Of a stretch of DNA of 64,000 nucleotides, positions 27,996 to 36,393 are shown piece by piece. How positions within the stretch are numbered: position 1 is the stretch's first letter; each line of letters starts with the position of its first letter. Source of the DNA: Pantoea sp. AS-PWVM4 (GTDB taxonomy: Bacteria; Pseudomonadota; Gammaproteobacteria; Enterobacterales; Enterobacteriaceae); assembly GCF_000468095.1 (NCBI RefSeq), contig NZ_ASZC01000008.1, forward strand, positions 35,392 through 99,391. Direction: 5' to 3'. The notes under the pieces are model-generated. The model was given only the letters and a program-made list of their open reading frames with translations, did not search any database and was not told the origin of the DNA. The position numbers and the translations under genes are program-made.

Positions 27996-28954
27996 GGTTA
28001 GATATGCTCAAGTTGAAAGATGAACTCAGACGAAGTGTGCGGTATTTCATCAAAAAAATGCCCTGGGCTTACCAGGACCGTCTGTACTACTTCCGTAGGT
28101 TTCGTCGGTTACCCAATTTGCGTCAGCCCAAGGTGTTCAATGAGAAGGTGCTGTATCGCAAGTTTGTCTATGGCGATTACCAGAACTATGGTCGCCTGTC
28201 GGATAAATACTCGGTGCGAGATTACGTTGCCGAGAAGGTGGGCAGCGAATATCTGATCCCGCTGGTGTATGAAACCAGCGATCCTCATTCACTGCATACC
28301 CTGTCGAGCTGGAAAAATACGGTCATCAAACCGAACCACGGTTCGAATATGGTCGAAATCCTGTTGGAAGAGCCAGATGCGCTGAAGAAACAGCAGATCA
28401 TCAGTAAATGCCAAACCTGGTTGAAAAAAGACTATGCGGATGAAGCGCGCGAGATTCACTACCGCTATATCAAACCGCGCATTCTGGTAGAAAAATACAT
28501 TGGTGATGGGAAAAACGCGCCCATTGATTACAAGTTCCATATGTTTAATAAACGTGATGGCAACTTTGAATATGTGCTTCAGGTGATTTACAACCGATGT
28601 AGACCGTTGTTATCCATGAACTTTTACGTTAACAATTTAGACGAGGCGTATCACAAGATTCGCGATACCGGCCTGGATATCTCGCCGCAAATGGCCGCGT
28701 TACAGCACGCGTTAGTCTTGAGCAAGAAGCTGGCAAGTGATTTCGATTATGTGCGCGTTGACTGGTATATCCACGAGCAGCAGGTTTTCTTTGGTGAGCT
28801 GACCTTTACGCCTGGCGCGGGGATGGTCACCGGGCTGGATCGTGGACTTAATCAGATGATGGGTGATATGTGGATTCAGGACCGTCTTGGTGCACAGACA
28901 CCCGACGGAACGGTGGAGGATGTCAACATCCCGGCCGTATTGAAGAAAATTTGA
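27992..28954 (+). CDS. TupA-like ATP-grasp protein
   Basis: A 320-residue ATP-grasp-fold protein of the TupA/teichuronopeptide-synthesis-like family often found in polysaccharide loci. Recognisable blocks are QPKVFNEKVLYRKF, TVIKPNHGSNMVEI, LVEKYIGDGKNAPIDYKFHM and the metal/ATP loop VFFGELTFTPGAGM. Such enzymes are thought to ligate amino acids or similar groups to sugars. It is coupled to the upstream flippase by a 4-nt overlap, suggesting that it modifies the repeat unit the flippase exports. The exact substrate is unknown. Confidence 0.8.
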   Translation: MRLDMLKLKDELRRSVRYFIKKMPWAYQDRLYYFRRFRRLPNLRQPKVFNEKVLYRKFVYGDYQNYGRLSDKYSVRDYVAEKVGSEYLIPLVYETSDPHSLHTLSSWKNTVIKPNHGSNMVEILLEEPDALKKQQIISKCQTWLKKDYADEAREIHYRYIKPRILVEKYIGDGKNAPIDYKFHMFNKRDGNFEYVLQVIYNRCRPLLSMNFYVNNLDEAYHKIRDTGLDISPQMAALQHALVLSKKLASDFDYVRVDWYIHEQQVFFGELTFTPGAGMVTGLDRGLNQMMGDMWIQDRLGAQTPDGTVEDVNIPAVLKKI

Positions 28955-28970
28955 AATCACACAGCAAAAT

Positions 28971-28997
28971 AAAAAACCCCGCAACGCGGGGTTTTTT
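28971..28997. terminator. bidirectional terminator between the ATP-grasp gene and yjcB
   Basis: Six A, CCCCGC (28977-28982), loop AAC, GCGGGG (28986-28991), then six T. It is symmetric, so it can end both the rightward ATP-grasp transcript and the leftward yjcB transcript. Confidence 0.95.
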
Positions 28998-29008
28998 ATG
29001 GGTAGCGA

Positions 29009-29290
29009 TTAAGGCATTGGCCAGTCAGCAGGCGTCTGGCTCATCACCTCAACAAAGGCATTTTTGGAGATTTCCATAAAGTTATGCAGATTCTCCATAC
29101 TGAGGGTGATCCCCATCAGGCCAGTGACAAACCAGCAGGACATACCCAGGCCGATTCCGCCGCACATCAGCGCCATCACATGGTGGCTGTTCTGACGAAA
29201 ACGAATTTTCAGGGTGCTGGCGAAAAACATCATTACTGCGCTCAGCAATTCCCAGCGCATAACGATAAGACTGGTGGTTAAAGTAGCCAT
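29009..29290 (-). CDS. yjcB: YjcB-like membrane protein
   Basis: Small protein of 93 residues with two or three hydrophobic helices. The N-terminus MATLTTSLIVMRWELLSAVM, then MFFASTLKIRFR, and the end MSQTPADWPMP match E. coli YjcB. The start at 29290 is chosen by homology; the codon at 29329 lies 13 residues upstream. Function unknown. In E. coli yjcB follows ssb directly; here it lies 9.6 kb from ssb. A CRP-type site is found 111 nt upstream of the ATG. Confidence 0.85.
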   Translation of the reverse strand: MATLTTSLIVMRWELLSAVMMFFASTLKIRFRQNSHHVMALMCGGIGLGMSCWFVTGLMGITLSMENLHNFMEISKNAFVEVMSQTPADWPMP

Positions 29291-29401
29291 CTGCAACGAA
29301 CCTCTATGAATCAGTAACATCCCTGACATTCATCGGACATCACTGGCGGCAGAGAAGGAAGGTCAGGGAGGCCCTTCAGGCCGTCGAACTACGCATTAAA
29401 C

Positions 29402-29417
29402 TGTGACTTGGGTCACA
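29402..29417 (-). promoter_or_regulatory. CRP-type binding site upstream of yjcB
   Basis: TGTGA-CTTGGG-TCACA matches both half-sites of the CRP consensus exactly. It is centred about 119 bp before the yjcB ATG, inside the soxS-yjcB intergenic region, so yjcB is the probable target. Confidence 0.7.
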
Positions 29418-29493
29418 TTATATCATCCGATTTGAAAGTTTGAACAAAATTTATACCTGGTATGGTAGAAAAAAATTTATCGATGCAGGCAGA

Positions 29494-29710
29494 GGATTCG
29501 CGCGATAAATCGCGCCGCAACGACAGCATGCGGCTATTTATGGCGTAGCCACGGATTTATCGCGCACGTATCGGCAGCGTGCGATGATTTATAACGTTGC
29601 CACGGATTTGTAGCGGCGCGATTTATCGCGCACGTATCGACAGCGTGCGATGATTTATAACGTTGCCACGGATTTGTAGCGGGCGCGATTTATCGCGCAC
29701 GTATAGACAG
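29494..29710. repeat. tandem palindromic repeat array downstream of soxS
   Basis: A 66-bp unit (29561-29626) is followed by a near-identical 67-bp unit (29627-29693) and the start of a third. Each contains the dispersed core GTAGCGGCGCGATTTATCGC. An inverted partial copy (CGCGCGATAAATCGCGCC) opens the block near 29499. Units differ by single-base changes. Confidence 0.88.
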
Positions 29711-29745
29711 GGCAGGGAGCGCCCGCGCGGGGCGCGCAGGCAAGG

Positions 29746-30174
29746 TTAGCGAACCGGGCAGCACTCGCCGGTAGTACGCTGGGTAAAGCTGGCCATATTC
29801 TCGTTGCAATCAAAGCTCACCAGACGTGGGCGCTGAATCATCGCCTGGCGACGCATGGTATGGCGATACGCGGTGGGCGTTTGCGAGAACTGACGGCGAA
29901 ACACGCGGGAAAAGGTTTGCTGTGAGTCGTAGCCGTACTGCATAGCGATATCAAATACCGGACGTTGTGTCTGACGCAGAGCCTCAGCGGCCAGCGTTAA
30001 GCGGCGTTCGCGGATATAACCGCCCAGCGTTTGTTTCGTCACGGTGCGGAACATACGTTGCAGGTGCCATTTGGAATAACCTGATTTCGCCGCTACTTCA
30101 TCAATCGACAGGGTTTTATCCAGATTCTGATCGATCCAGTGAGTCAGTGAATGAATGATTTCCTCTTGCATCAT
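29746..30174 (-). CDS. soxS: superoxide-response activator SoxS (AraC family)
   Basis: AraC/XylS-type activator of the superoxide regulon, 142 residues. The two helix-turn-helix motifs (SIDEVAAKSGYSKWHLQRMF and PVFDIAMQYGYDSQQTFSRV) closely match E. coli SoxS. The start is one of two adjacent ATGs (30174 or 30171) behind AAGGAT. The protein is about 35 residues longer than E. coli SoxS (107), with an added C-terminal tail ending CNENMASFTQRTTGECCPVR. It is divergent from soxR across the SoxR operator. E. coli pdeC (yjcC), normally beside it, is absent. Confidence 0.93.
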   Translation of the reverse strand: MMQEEIIHSLTHWIDQNLDKTLSIDEVAAKSGYSKWHLQRMFRTVTKQTLGGYIRERRLTLAAEALRQTQRPVFDIAMQYGYDSQQTFSRVFRRQFSQTPTAYRHTMRRQAMIQRPRLVSFDCNENMASFTQRTTGECCPVR

Positions 30175-30219
30175 AACCACATCCTTCTGAGTAGAGATTC
30201 GAAGTTTCAATGGGGAGCG

Positions 30220-30250
30220 AGTATAATTCCTCAAGTTAACTTGAGGTAAA
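30220..30250 (-). promoter_or_regulatory. SoxR-controlled promoter of soxS with 18-bp SoxR operator
   Basis: The operator CCTCAAGTTAACTTGAGG (30229-30246) is a perfect palindrome identical to the E. coli soxRS operator. On the minus strand TTTACC (-35) and TATACT (-10) are separated by exactly 19 bp, the overlong spacer that SoxR must remodel to activate soxS. Confidence 0.95.
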
Positions 30251-30257
30251 GAGTGAA

Positions 30258-30734
30258 ATGAAAAAAGAACGCAACTACCCGAAACCGGTGCTGACGCCGG
30301 GTGAAGTGGCGAAGCGCAGCGGTGTGGCGGTGTCGGCTTTGCACTTTTACGAAACCAAAGGATTGATCTCCAGTACGCGTAACAACGGCAACCAACGGCG
30401 TTACAGCCGTGATGTGCTACGCCGCGTGGCGATCATTAAAATTGCGCAGCGCATCGGTATTCCCCTCGCCACGGTCAGCGACAGTCTGATGCATGTGCCG
30501 GCTAACAAGCGCATGTCGACCCAGGAATGGGATGCGCTGACGCAGCACTGGCGTGAGGAACTGGATAAACGCATCGAAACCCTGACGCGGCTGCGTAACG
30601 ATCTTGATGGCTGTATCGGCTGTGGTTGTCTGTCAATGCGTGACTGTCCATTGCGTAACCCTGGCGACCGTTTGGGCGAGCAAGGTTCGGGGGCGGTTTT
30701 GCTCGATCCGCAACAGGACGAGCAGAAACGCTGA
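30258..30734 (+). CDS. soxR: redox-sensitive activator SoxR (MerR family)
   Basis: MerR-type sensor that activates soxS when its [2Fe-2S] cluster is oxidised by redox-cycling compounds or superoxide. The protein has 158 residues. The N-terminal helix-turn-helix is [20 protein letters not shown], followed by the dimerisation helix. The cluster ligands are in [14 protein letters not shown] (C-X2-C-X-C-X5-C). It is divergent from soxS, and its translation start lies 11 nt past the shared operator. Confidence 0.97.
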   Translation: MKKERNYPKPVLTPGEVAKRSGVAVSALHFYETKGLISSTRNNGNQRRYSRDVLRRVAIIKIAQRIGIPLATVSDSLMHVPANKRMSTQEWDALTQHWREELDKRIETLTRLRNDLDGCIGCGCLSMRDCPLRNPGDRLGEQGSGAVLLDPQQDEQKR

Positions 30735-30783
30735 GGCGACATCATCTATACTTGCTGGTCCAACCATTGGTCAGGAAGCCATG

Positions 30784-31449
30784 ATGATCACCGTTCACCA
30801 TCTTGAAAATTCGCGTTCACATCGGGTGCTGTGGCTGCTGGAAGAGCTGTCAGTGCCTTATCAGATCAAACGTTACCAACGTGAAGGCACCCTGCTGGCG
30901 CCCGAGTCGTTGAAGAAAGTCCATCCGTTGGGGAAATCTCCGGTGATCACCGATGGCAATCGCGTGATCGCGGAATCCGGCGCAATCCTTGAGTATCTGG
31001 CCGACAAATATGACGCCGAATATCGATTAAAGCTGTCCGATGAAGATGCGCAAATTGCGGCGCGTTACTGGCTGCATTACGCCGAGGGGTCGTTGATGCC
31101 CCTGCTGGTGATGAAACTGGTGTTCGGGCAGTTGAGTAAAAAACCGGTGCCCTGGCTGTTGCGCCCGGCCGGTAAGGCTCTGAGCGCCGGGATCCAGAAA
31201 GCCTGGCTGAACAAGCAGTTGAAATTACATGGGGATGTGATTGAACAGCACCTGAGTCAGCACCCTTACTTCGCCGGCAATCGTTTTAGCATCGCTGATA
31301 TTCAGATGAGTTTTCCGCTGCTGGCGATGCGTGCGCGTACCGGCCTGCGTGATATGCCTGCCAGTCAGCACTGGCTGGAAGGGCTGGAACAACGCGCCGC
31401 CTGGCAGCGGGCGATTGAGCAGGGTGGCCCGATCAATTTCAGCCAATAA
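30784..31449 (+). CDS. glutathione S-transferase
   Basis: A 221-residue GST-family protein. The thioredoxin-like N-domain includes ITVHHLENSRSHRVLWLLEE and the glutathione-site segment GKSPVITDGNRVIAESGAIL, followed by an alpha-helical C-domain with RFSIADIQMSFPL. The second of two adjacent ATGs (30784) is chosen because AGGAA lies 6 nt upstream. It is downstream of soxR in the same direction, and a detoxification role under redox stress is plausible. SoxR/SoxS control is not shown by a visible site. Confidence 0.87.
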   Translation: MITVHHLENSRSHRVLWLLEELSVPYQIKRYQREGTLLAPESLKKVHPLGKSPVITDGNRVIAESGAILEYLADKYDAEYRLKLSDEDAQIAARYWLHYAEGSLMPLLVMKLVFGQLSKKPVPWLLRPAGKALSAGIQKAWLNKQLKLHGDVIEQHLSQHPYFAGNRFSIADIQMSFPLLAMRARTGLRDMPASQHWLEGLEQRAAWQRAIEQGGPINFSQ

Positions 31450-31453
31450 TCAT

Positions 31454-31487
31454 GTTGCGCAACCCGGCTATCATTTGGTTGCGCAAC
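31454..31487. repeat. duplicated palindromic decamer after the GST gene
   Basis: GTTGCGCAAC occurs at 31454-31463 and 31478-31487. Each copy is self-complementary, and together they can form a 10-bp stem with a 14-nt loop. It might act as a weak terminator; no T-run follows. Confidence 0.6.
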
Positions 31488-31696
31488 AAAAGTGCGCATA
31501 AAAATTCCTATAATTTCCAGTCTGTTCCACTGAAACTCGCGCACGTCGGGGCAGCGGAACACCGTTGCATTTCTGTTATGCAATGAGGATTATCCTGTAT
31601 CGATGCAGATTAGCAGTTGAAAATCTCAGGCCAATCACCGGATAATCGTTTGCCTTTTTTCTGAGTTCCCCCTTTTACGACCAGAAATACGCGACT

Positions 31697-31712
31697 ACGT
31701 AAACGTTTGCGT
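31697..31712 (+). promoter_or_regulatory. PurR box upstream of ghxP
   Basis: ACGTAAACGTTTGCGT differs at one position from the ideal palindrome ACGCAAACGTTTGCGT bound by PurR. It is 91 nt upstream of the ghxP ATG. A purine-repressed purine permease is functionally consistent. Confidence 0.88.
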
Positions 31713-31713
31713 T

Positions 31714-31732
31714 GTTTCTCCGTTGGAGAAAC
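31714..31732 (+). other. stem-loop in the ghxP leader
   Basis: GTTTCTCC (31714-31721), loop GTT, GGAGAAAC (31725-31732) forms a perfect 8-bp hairpin directly after the PurR box. There is no T-run, so a simple terminator is unlikely. Confidence 0.6.
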
Positions 31733-31802
31733 GTGCACCAGGATGGCAGGCAAACATCAGTCGTGTGGCCACTCACAACAGCAAAAATTCAGAGGATTAA
31801 TT

Positions 31803-33152
31803 ATGTCTGGCGAATCTCGCCCGGCCAGTGGAAAACTGGACGGCTGGTTCAATATTTCAGCACGCGGCAGTAGCGTGCGTCAGGAAGTGCTGGCGGGCTT
31901 AACCACCTTCCTGGCGATGGTCTACTCCGTCATCGTGGTACCGGGTATGCTCGGCAAAGCGGGCTTCTCACCGACCGCGGTATTCGTCGCTACCTGCCTG
32001 GTGGCGAGTTTCGGTTCGATCATCATGGGGTTGTGGGCCAACCTGCCGATGGCGATTGGCTGCGCTATCTCGCTGACGGCGTTTACCGCCTTTAGCCTGG
32101 TGCTGGGTCAGCACATCAGCGTGCCGGTAGCGCTTGGTGCGGTGTTCCTGATGGGGCTGCTGTTCACCCTGATTTCGGTGACCGGCATCCGAGCATGGAT
32201 TCTGCGCAACCTGCCAATGGGCGTAGCGCATGGTACCGGCATCGGTATTGGCCTGTTTCTGTTGCTGATCGCGGCTGACAGCGTTGGCCTGGTGGTGAAA
32301 AACCCGGCGGCGGGTTTGCCGGTTGAACTGGGCCACTTCGCCTCCTTCCCGGTGATTATGGCGCTGGTGGGTCTGGCGGCGATCTTCGGACTGGAGAAAC
32401 GCCGTGTCCCTGGCGGCATTTTGCTGACCATTGTGGCGATCTCGATTGTCGGACTGATTTTTGATCCGGCAGTGAAATATCAGGGGCTGTTTGCCATGCC
32501 GAGCCTGAAAGATGCCAGCGGTCAGTCGCTGGTGTTCAGCCTCGATATCATGGGCGCGCTCAAACCCGCGGTGCTGCCGACGGTGCTGGCGCTGGTGATG
32601 ACGGCGGTGTTTGATGCTACCGGCACCATCCGGGCGGTGGCCGGCCAGGCTAATCTGCTGGATAAAGACGGCCAGATCATCAATGGTGGCCGCGCCCTGA
32701 CCACCGACTCTGTCAGCAGCCTGTTTGCCGGTCTGGTGGGCGCTTCCCCGGCGGCGGTCTATATCGAATCGGCGGCCGGTACGGCGGCGGGCGGTAAAAC
32801 CGGTCTGACGGCGGTGGTAGTGGGTCTGTTGTTCATGGTGATTCTGTTTATGTCGCCGCTGGCGTATCTGGTGCCGGCGTATGCTACTGCTCCGGCGCTG
32901 ATGTATGTCGGTCTGCTGATGCTCAGCAACGTGGCGAAAATCGATTTCAATGATTTCGTTGATGCCATGTCCGGCCTGCTGACGGCGGTGTTTATCGTGC
33001 TGACCTGCAACATCGTCACCGGCATTATGCTCGGCTTTGCGGCGTTGGTGATTGGTCGCCTGTTTGCCGGTGAGTGGCGCAAGCTGAATATCGGTACGGT
33101 GGTGATTGCTGTGGCGTTGGTGGCTTTCTACGCCGGTGGCTGGGCCATCTGA
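31803..33152 (+). CDS. ghxP: guanine/hypoxanthine permease
   Basis: NCS2/AzgA-type purine:proton symporter of 449 residues, exactly the E. coli GhxP (YjcD) length. It starts [20 protein letters not shown]. It contains [20 protein letters not shown], the TM3-like stretch [20 protein letters not shown], and substrate-region motif [26 protein letters not shown] precedes the ATG. A PurR box lies upstream and a strong terminator downstream. Gene order soxR-ghxP-yjcE is as in E. coli apart from the GST. Confidence 0.95.
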   Translation: MSGESRPASGKLDGWFNISARGSSVRQEVLAGLTTFLAMVYSVIVVPGMLGKAGFSPTAVFVATCLVASFGSIIMGLWANLPMAIGCAISLTAFTAFSLVLGQHISVPVALGAVFLMGLLFTLISVTGIRAWILRNLPMGVAHGTGIGIGLFLLLIAADSVGLVVKNPAAGLPVELGHFASFPVIMALVGLAAIFGLEKRRVPGGILLTIVAISIVGLIFDPAVKYQGLFAMPSLKDASGQSLVFSLDIMGALKPAVLPTVLALVMTAVFDATGTIRAVAGQANLLDKDGQIINGGRALTTDSVSSLFAGLVGASPAAVYIESAAGTAAGGKTGLTAVVVGLLFMVILFMSPLAYLVPAYATAPALMYVGLLMLSNVAKIDFNDFVDAMSGLLTAVFIVLTCNIVTGIMLGFAALVIGRLFAGEWRKLNIGTVVIAVALVAFYAGGWAI

Positions 33153-33196
33153 CCTGAAATTTTCCTGAAATCCGAATTATTCGCTTTCCTTGTACT

Positions 33197-33236
33197 GCCG
33201 CACGTCGGGTTTTCCCGTCGTGCGGCGTTTTGTTTT
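33197..33236 (+). terminator. terminator of ghxP
   Basis: GCCGCACG (33197-33204) pairs with CGTGCGGC (33219-33226), with an inner CGGG-TTTT-CCCG stem and a T-T mismatch between. It is followed by GTTTTGTTTT. Confidence 0.88.
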
Positions 33237-33292
33237 ACACTTTCCTGCGCAACAAACATCGCTTTAACGAAAATGATTCGCCTAAGGAAAGC

Positions 33293-34942
33293 ATGGAAAT
33301 CTTCTTTACCATTCTCATCATGACACTGGTTGTGTCACTCTCTGGTGTTGCGGCACGTATCTTGCCGTTTCAAATCCCGCTGCCGTTGGTGCAGATCGCG
33401 GCCGGTGCAATGCTTGCCTGGCCGACCTTTGGTCTGCATGTCGATTTTGATCCCGAACTGTTTCTGGTGCTGTTTATTCCGCCCTTGCTGTTCGCCGACG
33501 GCTGGAAAACACCGATTAACGAATTTCTGCATCACGGTCGTGAGATCATCGGACTGGCGCTGGTACTGGTGCTGATCACCGTGGTGGGTATCGGCTATCT
33601 GATTTACTGGCTGGTGCCGGGTATCCCGCTGATTCCGGCCTTTGCGCTGGCGGCGGTACTGTCACCGACCGATGCGGTGGCGCTCTCCGGTATCGTTGGG
33701 GAAGGGCGCATCCCGAAAAAAATTATGTCGATTGTGCAGGGCGAAGCCCTGATGAACGACGCATCCGGCCTGGTGTCTCTCAAGTTTGCTGTCGCCGTGG
33801 CGATGGGCACTATGGTCTTCACCTGGGGCGGTGCCAGCGTCGAGTTCCTCAAAGTGGCGGTCGGCGGCCTGGTAGCCGGGGTCGCGGTTTGCTGGCTGTA
33901 TGGCCGCTCGCTGCGTCTGCTGAGCCGCTGGAGCGGTGACGATCCGGCAACGCAGACGGTGTTATTGCTGCTGCTGCCGTTTGCCTCCTATCTGATTGCG
34001 GAACACCTGGGTGTCTCCGGGATCCTCGCGGCAGTGGCGGCCGGTATGACCATCACCCGTTCCGGTATCATCCGCCAGGCTCCGCTGGCGATGCGTTTAC
34101 GCGCCAACAGCGTGTGGCAGATGCTGGAATTTGTCTTTAACGGCATGGTGTTCCTGATGCTTGGCCTGCAACTGCCGGACATTATTGAAACCTCGGTGGC
34201 ACAGGCCAACGCCGATCCCAATGTCGAGCTGTGGATGCTGTTCACCGACATCGTGTTGGTGTATGCCGCGCTGATGGTGGTGCGTTTTGGCTGGCTGTGG
34301 ATGATGAAACGCGCCAGCCTGCGTTTCCTCAAGAAAAAGCCGCTGGAATTTGCCAGCTACTCGCTGCGCGAACTGCTGATTGCCTCGTTTGCCGGGGTGC
34401 GCGGGGCGATTACCCTTGCCGGTGTGCTGTCAATTCCGCTGTTCCTCAGCAACGGTGACCCGTTCCCGGCGCGCTACGAGTTGGTATTCCTCTCTACCGG
34501 CGTGATCCTGTTTTCGCTGCTGGTTGGTGTGGTGCTGTTACCGATCCTGTTGCGCGGCATGGAGAGCACCGATAAAGCAGGCCATCGACGCGAAATTCAA
34601 AGCGCGCGTGCCGCGATGGCCAGCGTGGCGATCGAAAGCCTGCAAAAGATGGAAGCCCGGCTGGAAAAAGACACCGAAGAAAACATCGATCCGGAGCTGT
34701 TGAAAGAGGTCAGCCTGCGGGTGATTGGCAATCTGCGCCGTCGCGTGGTTGGGAAAGAGGAGCTGGAGCAGGCGCTGTTTGCGGAGAACCTTGAACGCCG
34801 CTTCCGTCTGACGGCGATCCGCGCCGAGCGCGCCGAGGTGTATCACCTGCGCGCCACCCAGCAAATCTCCAACGAAACCATGCAGAAATTGTTGCGCGAT
34901 CTCGACCTGCTGGAAGCCTTGCTGATCGAGAAAGAAGAGTAA
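33293..34942 (+). CDS. yjcE: CPA1-family Na+/H+ antiporter YjcE
   Basis: Cation:proton antiporter of 549 residues, the same length as E. coli YjcE. It starts MEIFFTILIMTLVVSLSGVA behind AAGGAAA. Family motifs include LFIPPLLFADGWKTP, the transport-site region LSPTDAVALSGIVGEGRIPK, then GEALMNDASGL. The C-terminal 110 residues are cytoplasmic and helical with many charged residues. It follows ghxP after a terminator, so it has its own promoter. Confidence 0.95.
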   Translation: MEIFFTILIMTLVVSLSGVAARILPFQIPLPLVQIAAGAMLAWPTFGLHVDFDPELFLVLFIPPLLFADGWKTPINEFLHHGREIIGLALVLVLITVVGIGYLIYWLVPGIPLIPAFALAAVLSPTDAVALSGIVGEGRIPKKIMSIVQGEALMNDASGLVSLKFAVAVAMGTMVFTWGGASVEFLKVAVGGLVAGVAVCWLYGRSLRLLSRWSGDDPATQTVLLLLLPFASYLIAEHLGVSGILAAVAAGMTITRSGIIRQAPLAMRLRANSVWQMLEFVFNGMVFLMLGLQLPDIIETSVAQANADPNVELWMLFTDIVLVYAALMVVRFGWLWMMKRASLRFLKKKPLEFASYSLRELLIASFAGVRGAITLAGVLSIPLFLSNGDPFPARYELVFLSTGVILFSLLVGVVLLPILLRGMESTDKAGHRREIQSARAAMASVAIESLQKMEARLEKDTEENIDPELLKEVSLRVIGNLRRRVVGKEELEQALFAENLERRFRLTAIRAERAEVYHLRATQQISNETMQKLLRDLDLLEALLIEKEE

Positions 34943-34957
34943 CCGCTGCGCCGCGAA

Positions 34958-35860
34958 TCAGACTGAGATTCGCGGCGCATTATCCGGCCAGTGCTCACGA
35001 CAGCAGGCAATCCACGCCTGAGCGCTACGTGACAAATAACTGCCTTCGCGCCAGATCAATCCCAGGCTCCACTTCAGCTCTGATTCCAGCGGCAGCCACA
35101 GCAGTGATTGCTTATCGAGCCGTTGGCAAATCGGTTCCGGCAGGATCGCCAACCCCATTTCCGCCTGCACCATCGCGGCGAGGAAGTCCCATTGACCGCT
35201 GCGCACCGCGATATTTGCCGTCAACCCAAGACGATGAAAGGCCTTCATTAACTGGCGATTGAGCGAAAATTCTTCGTTGAAAATCAGCAACGGATGTTCC
35301 GCCAGCTCACCCAGCCCCAGATGGGTACGATTGAGCCAGGGCGCGGTGCGCGGCAGCAAAACGCATAACGGATGGTGCATCAACTCCAGCGTATTCAGTG
35401 GCAAATCGGCGTCGACCGGCAGCGCCGTCAGCGCGATATCGAGGCTGCCATCCAGCACCGCCTGCTGCACCGTCAGGCCGCCGAACTCGGCGATTTTCAG
35501 TTCCACACCGGGATAACGGCGGCGGAAGGCAGAGATGGAACCGGCAATTTGCATCCCCACCATTGGCGGAATGCCCAGCCGCAGCTCGCCGGTCTTCAGT
35601 TGGGTGATGTCACCGATCTCAGCTTCCAGTTGGTGAAACTCCTGCAAAATCGCCAGCCCGCGCTGATAAACCGCCTGGCCGCTATCGGTAAGATGCAGCT
35701 TGCGACCGTCGCGCAGCAGCAGCGTGCAGCCCAGCTCCTCTTCCAGTTGGCGCAGCATTTTACTGATGGTGGGCTGTGTGACGTAAAGCTTCTGCGCGGC
35801 ACGGGTGAAGCTTTGTTGGCGCACCACTTCGGTAAAGTAGCGCAGGGCGCGGACGTCCAT
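34958..35860 (-). CDS. LysR-family regulator next to cidAB
   Basis: A 300-residue LysR-type regulator. The N-terminal winged helix-turn-helix is MDVRALRYFTEVVRQQSFTR, then AAQKLYVTQPTISKMLRQLE. The periplasmic-binding-fold effector domain runs from about residue 85. The ATG at 35860 has GGAATA upstream; the codon at 35881 lacks a ribosome-binding site. It is divergent from a CidA/CidB pair, as CidR is in other bacteria, and so is the probable regulator of that pair. The effector, acetate-like in CidR, is not known here. Confidence 0.87.
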   Translation of the reverse strand: MDVRALRYFTEVVRQQSFTRAAQKLYVTQPTISKMLRQLEEELGCTLLLRDGRKLHLTDSGQAVYQRGLAILQEFHQLEAEIGDITQLKTGELRLGIPPMVGMQIAGSISAFRRRYPGVELKIAEFGGLTVQQAVLDGSLDIALTALPVDADLPLNTLELMHHPLCVLLPRTAPWLNRTHLGLGELAEHPLLIFNEEFSLNRQLMKAFHRLGLTANIAVRSGQWDFLAAMVQAEMGLAILPEPICQRLDKQSLLWLPLESELKWSLGLIWREGSYLSRSAQAWIACCREHWPDNAPRISV

Positions 35861-35967
35861 AGAAGTATTCCTGATTGGCATAGTTTGAATAATATTAATT
35901 CATTTTTTTCACACTCTGCCTGCGTTTTATACTGAACACCTGATTTATTTACGGGGGAGTGAGGAAA

Positions 35968-36393
35968 ATGGCGTTCGCATTGAGTCCGCGCAGAACGGAC
36001 ATCCTGCAACGTATTTTCGTCCCGCTACAGCTGGTGCTGTACGTGGGATTGTTTATCGCCAGCGATAAACTGGTGGGTTGGCTGCATTTGCCGCTGCCTG
36101 CCAATGTCGTCGGCATGTTGCTGTTGTTGGTGTTGATTATGACGCGCGTGATACCGCTGCGTTGGGTGAAGGCGGGTGCTAACTGGCTGCTGGCCGAGAT
36201 GTTGTTGTTCTTTGTCCCGGCGGTGGTGGCGGTGGTGAACTACAGCGATTTGTTGCGCAGCGAGGGTTGGCGCATCTGTCTGGTGATTGGCATCAGCACC
36301 CTGTTGGTGTTGGCGGCGACCTCGCTGGTGGTTGATCGCGTTTACCGTTTTGAAATGGCGCGTGCAGCGCGTAAGCAGGCGCATCATGAATGA
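35968..36393 (+). CDS. CidA/LrgA-family holin-like protein
   Basis: A 141-residue membrane protein with four hydrophobic segments and the CidA/LrgA signature LPLPANVVGMLLLLVLI, followed by LLAEMLLFFVPAVVAVVNY. GGGGGAG lies 8 nt before the ATG at 35968; a GTG at 35959 also opens the frame. Family members affect murein hydrolase activity, and in some bacteria pyruvate export. It overlaps cidB by 8 nt, so the pair is translationally coupled. Confidence 0.87.
   Translation: MAFALSPRRTDILQRIFVPLQLVLYVGLFIASDKLVGWLHLPLPANVVGMLLLLVLIMTRVIPLRWVKAGANWLLAEMLLFFVPAVVAVVNYSDLLRSEGWRICLVIGISTLLVLAATSLVVDRVYRFEMARAARKQAHHE

Larger units (their letters stand above)
29291..29745. other. intergenic region between soxS and yjcB
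   Basis: Holds the CRP-type site and a block of tandem palindromic repeats (listed separately). No protein gene is supportable. Confidence 0.7.

Noticed and set aside
29494..29710. Possible CRISPR array
   Set aside because: The 66/67-bp units are nearly identical throughout, with no unique spacers and no cas genes, so this is a tandem palindromic repeat.
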